Of a stretch of 12,224 nucleotides of DNA, positions 9,101 to 12,224 are shown piece after piece; position 1 is the stretch's first letter; each line of letters opens with the position of its first letter. Location of the stretch: assembly GCA_027011425.1 (NCBI GenBank), contig JALUZX010000157.1, positions 1-12,224 of the forward strand, given 5' to 3'. Under the pieces are notes generated by a model. It was not told the origin of the DNA and made no database searches. It saw only the letters and a list, made by a program, of their open reading frames with translations. Made by a program: the position numbers and the translations under genes. Origin of the DNA: Planctomycetota bacterium (GTDB lineage Bacteria > Planctomycetota > UBA1135 > JALUZX01).

Positions 9101-10167
9101 GCTTTCCCGGCCTCCACGGCGGCCTTGGCGTAGACCTTGCGATCCAGGGCATACACTCCCTTGGGGGTCAAAATGTAGGAGGACCGGGCCGTGACCACCA
9201 TGTCCCGTCCCTGGAACCAGGCGAAAGCGGGCCCCTCGAACTTCCCGGTCCGCGCATCGTAGGCGTCCTTCTCCAGGTCCCCCAGGTCGGCCACCCCGGC
9301 GATCAGCGTGTCCTTGTCCAGCAAGGCCCAGGTCCCCCCGCGCCTGCCCTTGGGAGATGCGTAGTAGAGGAACTTCCCCGTCTTCCTGTCGAAGGCGGCG
9401 GGCATGGCCCTCCCCGAGGGGACGAAGAGAGTGTCCTTGGAGGCCACCAGGTATCCCGTGGGAGAAATCCCCCCGAAGGAGAGGTCGTGGGCACGGTCGC
9501 CGATGGTGTCGTTCTTCCAGAGAAAAGTCCCTTTCACCGGGTCCAGGGCGCAGATGTAGAGCCCTTCGAAGGGGAAGACCCCGGCGGCGCAAAGCACCTG
9601 GCCCCGGTCCACGAGCACCGAGGTCCGCACGGGCCACATGGAGATGATCCGGCCGTTGCCGATGACCTTTTCCGGGCGGGGCCCCAGGCGGGTTTTCCAG
9701 AGGAGCCGCCCGCTCCTTGCCTCCAGGCAGTAGACGAACCCGTCGTCGGAACCGAAATAGAGCCTCCCGGCGCTCCAGGTCGGGGCGTAGCGGACGGGCC
9801 CATCGGTCCGGAATCGCCACCGCAGCTTTCCCGAGGCGGCATCCACGGCGTAGACCGTGTCGTCCACCGAGGAGCCGAAGAAGGCGAGCCCCTTGACGGC
9901 CACCACGTGGAAGGCGTTGTCCTCGTGCATCCGGGGCGGCTCCTCGGCGGGCATGGGCCAGGCCGGCCTGGGCTTGTGGCCCGGCCGGAAGACCCAGCGG
10001 AGGGCCAGGGGGGGCCGGACCGTGGCGGCCGACGCCCCAGTGCGGGCGATGTCGTGGCGATAGGTGGGCCAGCCCGGCACGGGGCGAGGGGTCTGCCCCG
10101 GGCAGGGAAGAGTAAGGAAGAGGACAGGGAGCCAGAGTAAGCCGGTTCGAAGAGGACGCGCGCCCAT
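6121..10167 (-). CDS. Secreted PQQ-like beta-propeller protein with methyltransferase-like insert and malectin-like C-terminus
   Basis: A 1348-residue probable exported protein. An N-terminal signal peptide (RTGLLWLPVLFLTL, with PCPGQT after it) precedes GWPTYRHDIARTG, typical of these proteins. Propeller repeats with W-type blades (for example VYAVDAASGKLRWRF near 105 and FICALDGRTGKEIW near 437) span about 85-480. A strongly basic, probably coiled-coil insert covers 345-405. Residues about 505-635 resemble a SAM methyltransferase fold but lack the usual Gly-rich motif (LLQDCRDGRLAVALA instead), so it is probably not catalytic. A second propeller follows from about 640 (QWFGEPGPRGIVDRH, AFDAFNGAFLWKR). 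Residues about 1255-1345 look like a malectin-type carbohydrate-binding domain (FDIRIQGK, LRGFDPVRAAGG). The ATG at 10167 was chosen because AGGAGA lies nine bases upstream and the signal peptide follows at once; the frame is open 55 codons further upstream. Function is unknown. Confidence 0.88.
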   Translation of the reverse strand: MGARPLRTGLLWLPVLFLTLPCPGQTPRPVPGWPTYRHDIARTGASAATVRPPLALRWVFRPGHKPRPAWPMPAEEPPRMHEDNAFHVVAVKGLAFFGSSVDDTVYAVDAASGKLRWRFRTDGPVRYAPTWSAGRLYFGSDDGFVYCLEARSGRLLWKTRLGPRPEKVIGNGRIISMWPVRTSVLVDRGQVLCAAGVFPFEGLYICALDPVKGTFLWKNDTIGDRAHDLSFGGISPTGYLVASKDTLFVPSGRAMPAAFDRKTGKFLYYASPKGRRGGTWALLDKDTLIAGVADLGDLEKDAYDARTGKFEGPAFAWFQGRDMVVTARSSYILTPKGVYALDRKVYAKAAVEAGKAEAERKRLRGRLEALRRRRGALRGAARGKVDARIRKLSAEIRKLSARIVGARSRSTRWSHSGRGLLCMVLAGRYLYCGGDGFICALDGRTGKEIWKGKAEGRIAGVAAAEGRIFAASDAGPVFCFGPPGPKSPVVLGPGAKVWTSAGEDGRPAAEAEKILEIAGIRKGYCLLQDCRDGRLAVALARRSDLTILGLMKDRRSLAAARNLVQAAGFAGNRVALEAWNLKDLPRWSANLVVCRDSGRNSPDRDLLRVLRPYGGVLLIRRTGEDGWDKFVRPPLEGAGTWTQLYANPANTACSEDQLVKGPFGLQWFGEPGPRGIVDRHARSTSPVVMDGRFFHEGGELIQAFDAFNGAFLWKRRIPGAVRVRADVDGGNLALAHDGLYVAVFDRCLLLDPATGKTLKVFPIPKDALRGRRRWGYISLEGNLLFGTAADPLRNPYAAVWKKLLAKAGKEGKDTSALEPSQALFESLHRSARLWTPMGGFPSGGSQRSPRGALTSRLMAGDALFAVDRHTGKKIWIHRGKRIPNISVSIGGGRVFFVDGPPSAEERKAALAEKKALLAKKVYRAGEEARLVPPGEEDVRVVYALDEKTGKVLWRRPLDVTGCGGDKMGSAYAKGVLLFYGNFSNHDTWLFLGKKLTWRRVTALDAKSGRVLWSKPLNYLRRPLVVGSKIIIEPRACDLFTGRILKRLHPVTGRPVTWEFLRPGHCCAITSASAHTLFYRSFYAAIYELTGDKGLNLFGAIRPGCWLNMVPACGMMVMPEASSGCTCSFPIRCSLALAPRPGRIRGNWTVFVCHGPTRPVKHLSLNLGAPGDLRDKDGTLWLAWPRPRAVSNIGYGHYAMKVYLKDRLIPGMGYDRRDDRGVTMEGTTRPWLFTSWGLGLQSMEIPLLDRKKGRPPVPYTVRLGFHSEKGERPGKRVFDIRIQGKILLRGFDPVRAAGGPGKAAVREFKGIRVKDALRLDFLPRERRPGRDAAPRVDFVQVLAAQEGKR

Positions 10168-10212
10168 TGCGTTGGTTCTCCTGGAAAGGGTAGGTTCGAA
10201 AAATTGGAGCCT

Positions 10213-10241
10213 ATCACAAGATCGTTCCGCTCCCGGTCCAA
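10213..10241 (-). promoter_or_regulatory. Possible promoter of the beta-propeller gene
   Basis: On the minus strand TTGGAC (10236-10241) and TGTGAT (10213-10218) are separated by exactly 17 bases, giving a weak sigma70-like match. Transcription would begin roughly 40 bases before the ATG, leaving room for the AGGAGA ribosome site. The match is only partial, and in this GC-rich genome the promoter consensus is not known, so this is tentative. Confidence 0.25.
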
Positions 10242-10324
10242 GGGCCAGAAAGAAAGGGGAATGTAAGATTCTTCCTTTCACCGGGATGGGTGCGGCATCC
10301 AAGGTTCCAGAGTATCCTGGTGCC

Positions 10325-10708
10325 ATGCCCAACCGAGCGAAAGACTGGTTCGCCCAGGCCGAGAGGGACCTGGAGCAGGCCCAAGACTCCCGGGACGCGG
10401 GCCGCCACGAGTGGGCCTGCTTCGCGGCCCAACAAGGAGCGGAAAAAGCGGTAAAGGCCTTGCACCTCCACCTTCAGCAAGAAGCCTGGGGGCACTCCGT
10501 CGCCCGGCTCCTGGAGGAACTCCCTTTCCAGATGGAAGAGGAGATGGTGGACAAGGGCCGGGTCCTGGACGGCTATTACGTACCCACCCGGTACGCCAAC
10601 GGTCACCCCGAAGGCCCTCCTTTCGTCCATTACGGCAAACTGCAAAGCAAAGAGGCCATCCGGTATGCCCGTGAGATCCTTGAATTCGTCCGTTCTCAGA
10701 TGGCCTGA
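10325..10708 (+). CDS. HEPN domain protein (putative toxin RNase of a HEPN/MNT pair)
   Basis: A 127-residue, mostly helical protein. The N-terminal WFAQAERDLEQAQ and the central FAAQQGAEKAVKAL (about 33-46) are typical of HEPN proteins paired with minimal nucleotidyltransferases. The RX4-6H RNase motif is present as RYANGH (R89, H94). In characterised HEPN toxins this motif cleaves RNA at the dimer interface, and the partner MNT protein neutralises it, in some cases by AMPylating a Tyr two residues after the His. Here that position is Glu (E96), so the described tyrosine is absent. The ATG at 10325 is preferred because the HEPN homology begins right there, although the frame is open further upstream. 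No Shine-Dalgarno precedes it. TATCCT ends five bases before the ATG, so a leaderless transcript is conceivable. It overlaps the downstream MNT gene. Confidence 0.87.
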   Translation: MPNRAKDWFAQAERDLEQAQDSRDAGRHEWACFAAQQGAEKAVKALHLHLQQEAWGHSVARLLEELPFQMEEEMVDKGRVLDGYYVPTRYANGHPEGPPFVHYGKLQSKEAIRYAREILEFVRSQMA

Positions 10709-11066
10709 CAAGGAAACAGTGGTCCGGGCCCTCCGCAGCTGGATCCAGGAACAGAAAAAGAAAAAGCCCGGCCTCCTGGGGTTCGGGTTCTTTGGGTCTT
10801 ACGCCCGGGGGGATTGGGGACCGGGAAGCGACCTGGACCTGCTGGCAGTGGTGGAAGAGGAAAACGCTCCCTTCATCGAAAGAGCCCGGCGCTGGCCCTT
10901 GGAGAGACTCCCCGTTCCCGCCTCCATCCTGGTTTACACCTTGGCGGAGTGGAATCGGCTCCAGGCCGAAGGCGGGCGTTTCGCCCGCACCCTGGCGGAA
11001 GAAACCGTCTGGCTCATCGGGCCCGCGCCAACATCCGGTGTAGGGGACGCCCGAGGGACGGCGTGA
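10665..11066 (+). CDS. Minimal nucleotidyltransferase (MNT) partner of the HEPN protein
   Basis: A 133-residue pol-beta-superfamily nucleotidyltransferase. The signature GSYARGDWGPGSDLDL (residues 44-59) gives the GS loop and two metal-binding Asp (D56, D58). The usual third Asp on the later strand appears replaced: the expected PVDLLVYT-like segment reads PASILVYT, with Ser at 87. In HEPN/MNT systems this protein acts as antitoxin, by binding or by transferring AMP to the HEPN partner; loss of the third Asp could weaken catalysis. The ATG at 10665 overlaps the HEPN gene by 44 bp and keeps the SSVLRWPD segment that I expect in relatives. A GTG at 10719, preceded by AAGGA, is an alternative start. 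The overlap implies coupled translation. No obvious DNA-binding domain is present. Confidence 0.85.
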   Translation: MPVRSLNSSVLRWPDKETVVRALRSWIQEQKKKKPGLLGFGFFGSYARGDWGPGSDLDLLAVVEEENAPFIERARRWPLERLPVPASILVYTLAEWNRLQAEGGRFARTLAEETVWLIGPAPTSGVGDARGTA

Positions 11067-11073
11067 AACGCCG

Positions 11074-11093
11074 GCCCGACGGTCGTCCCGGGC
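11074..11093 (+). terminator. Weak hairpin after the HEPN/MNT genes
   Basis: GCCCGAC-GGTC-GTC-CC-GGGC can form an imperfect GC-rich stem just after the MNT stop. There is no following T-tract, so it is only a possible terminator. The structured repeats that begin 53 bp later could also end transcription from both sides of this convergent gap. Confidence 0.2.
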
Positions 11094-11146
11094 TGAAGCT
11101 CCACCTCCCGGAATTACCCACGACCCATTTTCACCCTCCAAACCTC

Positions 11147-11295
11147 GTGAAGAGCACGCCGGAGGGCGCTCCAGGCGCCCGAACGTCGTGCCTGGAAGAA
11201 CCCATGAGCCTGGGATTCTTCGAAAAGTCCGGGATCCCTCTTGTCCGACGTTCGCCTGCGTCGCTCCGCTCCGCAGGCTCCGGCGGACTCTTCAC
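11147..11295. repeat. Structured repeat, copy 1 (149 nt, cloverleaf-like, divergent)
   Basis: The unit opens with GTGAAGAG and closes with CTCTTCAC, a perfect 8-bp terminal stem. Inside are three hairpins. First, CACG/CGTG encloses GGGCGC-TCCAG-GCGCCC (11164-11180). Second, GAAGAACCCA pairs with TGGGATTCTTC with one bulge (11195-11221). Third, GTCCG/CGGAC encloses GCCTGCG/CGCAGGC (11254-11278). Hairpins one and two differ in sequence from copies 2 and 3 but occupy the same places and stay paired. It is non-coding as far as can be seen. The family is not one I recognise; it behaves like a MITE or REP-type element, or a structured RNA. Confidence 0.85.
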
Positions 11296-11323
11296 ATGAG
11301 GAAAGGAAACCCCCCAAAAAGCC
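11296..11323. repeat. Linker between structured repeats 1 and 2
   Basis: A 28-nt linker containing ATGAGGAAAGGAAACC followed by a C-run and AAAAAGCC. The same linker, one C shorter (27 nt), joins copies 2 and 3 at 11473-11499. It is absent after copy 3. This makes the duplicated period 176-177 bp and shows that repeat plus linker was copied as one unit. Confidence 0.8.
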
Positions 11324-11472
11324 GTGAAGAGCACGCCCGAGGGAGGCGAAGCCTCCCGAAGGTCGTGCCTGGAAAATCCAGGACTCCCCGATCCCCCTGA
11401 AAGTCCTGGCTCCTCCATTGTCCGACGTTCGCCTGCGTCGCTCCGCTCCGCAGGCTCCGGCGGACTCTTCGC
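11324..11472. repeat. Structured repeat, copy 2 (149 nt, cloverleaf-like)
   Basis: Same length and layout as copy 1. The terminal stem is GTGAAGAG with CTCTTCGC; the single change turns one pair into a G.T wobble when read on the plus strand, whereas the minus-strand RNA would have an A.C mismatch. Hairpin one has GGGAGGC-GAA-GCCTCCC at 11341-11357. Hairpin two has CCAGGACT (11378-11385) pairing with AGTCCTGG (11402-11409). Hairpin three is identical to that of copy 1. It differs from copy 3 at two of 149 positions. Confidence 0.88.
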
Positions 11473-11499
11473 ATGAGGAAAGGAAACCCCCAAAAAGCC
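11473..11499. repeat. Linker between structured repeats 2 and 3
   Basis: A 27-nt copy of the linker at 11296-11323, with one fewer C in the C-run and otherwise the same bases. Confidence 0.8.
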
Positions 11500-11648
11500 G
11501 TGAAGAGCACGCCCGAGGGAGGCGAAGCCTCCCGAAGGTCGTGCCCGGAAAATCCAGGACTCCCCGATCCCCCTGAAAGTCCTGGCTCCTCCATTGTCCG
11601 ACGTTCGCCTGCGTCGCTCCGCTCCGCAGGCTCCGGCGGACTCTTCAC
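11500..11648. repeat. Structured repeat, copy 3 (149 nt, cloverleaf-like)
   Basis: Nearly identical to copy 2. The two differences are T to C in the segment after hairpin one and G to A in the right arm, which restores the perfect GTGAAGAG/CTCTTCAC terminal stem. Hairpin one lies at 11517-11533 and hairpin two arms at 11554-11561 and 11578-11585. It is followed not by the linker but by GACTTTTGG and, 27 bp later, by the stop codon of the convergent mannosidase fragment. Confidence 0.88.
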
Positions 11649-11675
11649 GACTTTTGGAAAGGCCTCCGGCGGCCC

Positions 11676-12224
11676 CTACGTTCTGGTGATCCGCAAACTC
11701 CTCACCTGGAAAGGACCCAACCGGACTTCCTGTTTCTTCCCCATCGAGGGAAGGCCCAGGGTTCCTTTCGTCGCCAGGCCGGCGCCCTCCTGGATCCTCG
11801 CCAGGAGGGCCTTCCCGTCCGGGGCGGGCCGAAGGGAGAGCAAGACCAGGTTTTCCGGCTCCAGGCTGAGAATCTCCCGCGGCGCGCCAGGCCCGGGTAG
11901 GTGGGCCAGGGCGAAAGGAGGGCTCTCCAGCCAGGCCGCCATCCTGGGAAGCCTCCGGCGGACCTCCTCCGGCGCCCCCGCCGTGACCAGGAGCCTGACC
12001 CGGTGGACCCCCTGGTCCATGAAGAGAGGGGCTTTCCCCTCCAGGGGGAAACCCTTCTCGTGACAATACGCCGCGCTCCGCAAGACGCTGACCCGGACCT
12101 CGCCGTCCCGGAAGTCCAAACCGTGCAGGCCCAGGTGGGCCACTCCCAGGGCCGCGTCTTCGCCACCGGCCTTTCCCTCCATGAGAAACCACCTGCCCTG
12201 GGGCCACTCCCCCCCATCCGGAGG
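11676..12224 (-). CDS. GH38 alpha-mannosidase, C-terminal part (cut by right edge)
   Basis: The frame is open from the right edge for 182 residues to the TAG at 11676-11678; the N-terminus lies outside. An internal ATG at 12182 is not the start, because family-like sequence precedes it. The visible part begins PPDGGEWPQGRWF, matching the family's DGxExPxQRW block. It continues with GVAHLGLHGLDFRDGEVRVS and VLRSAAY (the block that precedes the His-rich loop), then MDQGVHRVRLLVTAG, and ends with LEPENLVLLSLRPAPDGKAL, typical of the GH38 C-terminal beta domain. It would pack against the catalytic domain and complete the active site cleft. It lies on the same strand as the left-edge mannosidase piece and supplies the part missing there (see findings). 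It is convergent with the HEPN/MNT pair. Confidence 0.82.
   Translation of the reverse strand, partial: PPDGGEWPQGRWFLMEGKAGGEDAALGVAHLGLHGLDFRDGEVRVSVLRSAAYCHEKGFPLEGKAPLFMDQGVHRVRLLVTAGAPEEVRRRLPRMAAWLESPPFALAHLPGPGAPREILSLEPENLVLLSLRPAPDGKALLARIQEGAGLATKGTLGLPSMGKKQEVRLGPFQVRSLRITRT

Noticed and set aside
6976..10140. Plus-strand open frame of 1054 codons opposite the propeller gene
   Set aside because: No recognisable domains and typical antisense composition; the minus strand carries a signal peptide and propeller repeats.
10064..10324. Upstream extension of the HEPN protein
   Set aside because: The extra 87 codons lie over the intergenic gap and the 5' end of the opposite propeller gene and have no HEPN-like sequence; homology begins at the ATG at 10325.
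10168..10332. 55-codon N-terminal extension of the propeller protein
   Set aside because: It would put the signal peptide inside the protein, whereas the ATG at 10167 has a ribosome site and directly precedes the signal peptide.
11147..11648. CRISPR array or integron attC array
   Set aside because: The 176-177 bp period is almost wholly repeat with no unique spacers, too long for CRISPR. The termini lack the attC core sites, and no cassette genes lie between copies.
11473..11648. Small plus-strand ORFs starting ATGAGGAAAGGAAAC in the linkers
   Set aside because: They read straight through the hairpins, have no separate evidence of coding, and differ between copies only as the repeat does.
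11131..12207. Minus-strand 358-codon frame across the repeats with a repeated peptide
   Set aside because: The repeated peptide only reflects the repeat DNA. Stem-preserving changes argue for structure rather than coding, and this frame conflicts with the real mannosidase frame.

Overview
The window is GC-rich, densely coded bacterial DNA with little space between genes. It most resembles a Planctomycetota (or related PVC-group) chromosome. The best clue is the very large secreted PQQ-type beta-propeller protein with a degenerate methyltransferase-like insert and a malectin-like C-terminus, an architecture I associate with Planctomycetota. The GH38 alpha-mannosidase sequences and the ferredoxin-dependent 2-oxoacid oxidoreductase fit this but do not prove it. 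No rRNA, tRNA or CRISPR array was seen.

Layout. (1) 1-1734, minus: N-terminal and central part of a GH38 alpha-mannosidase, cut by the left edge. (2) 1891-5263, plus: a tight five-gene operon made of a MinD/ParA-like ATPase, a 2x[4Fe-4S] ferredoxin subunit, and the alpha, beta (TPP) and gamma subunits of a 2-oxoacid:ferredoxin oxidoreductase of the Vor/Kor type. Three of its junctions are ATGA start/stop overlaps and one has a single-base gap. (3) 5411-10167, minus: a PQQ-propeller giant followed by a small M50 site-2 protease. (4) 10325-11066, plus: a HEPN/MNT (minimal nucleotidyltransferase) pair, a toxin-antitoxin-type module. (5) 11147-11648: three tandem copies of a 149-bp structured repeat in the convergent gap. 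(6) 11676-12224, minus: the C-terminal part of a GH38 alpha-mannosidase, cut by the right edge.

The operon gives a complete oxidoreductase that would decarboxylate 2-oxoacids to acyl-CoA and reduce ferredoxin, probably in branched-chain amino acid or 2-oxoglutarate metabolism; the substrate cannot be read from sequence. The mannosidase and the malectin/propeller protein suggest glycan handling. The HEPN/MNT pair is an accessory module.

The most unusual content is the repeat array. Each copy is exactly 149 nt, is closed by an 8-bp terminal stem (GTGAAGAG/CTCTTCAC) and holds three internal hairpins, giving a cloverleaf-like fold. Copy 1 differs in sequence from copies 2 and 3 in two of the hairpins, yet base pairing is kept, including two compensatory pair changes. 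That indicates selection on structure rather than on protein. The second oddity is that both window edges fall in GH38 genes on the same strand, with complementary and apparently non-overlapping parts. This fits either a circular or tandemly repeated molecule missing a short stretch, or two paralogues.
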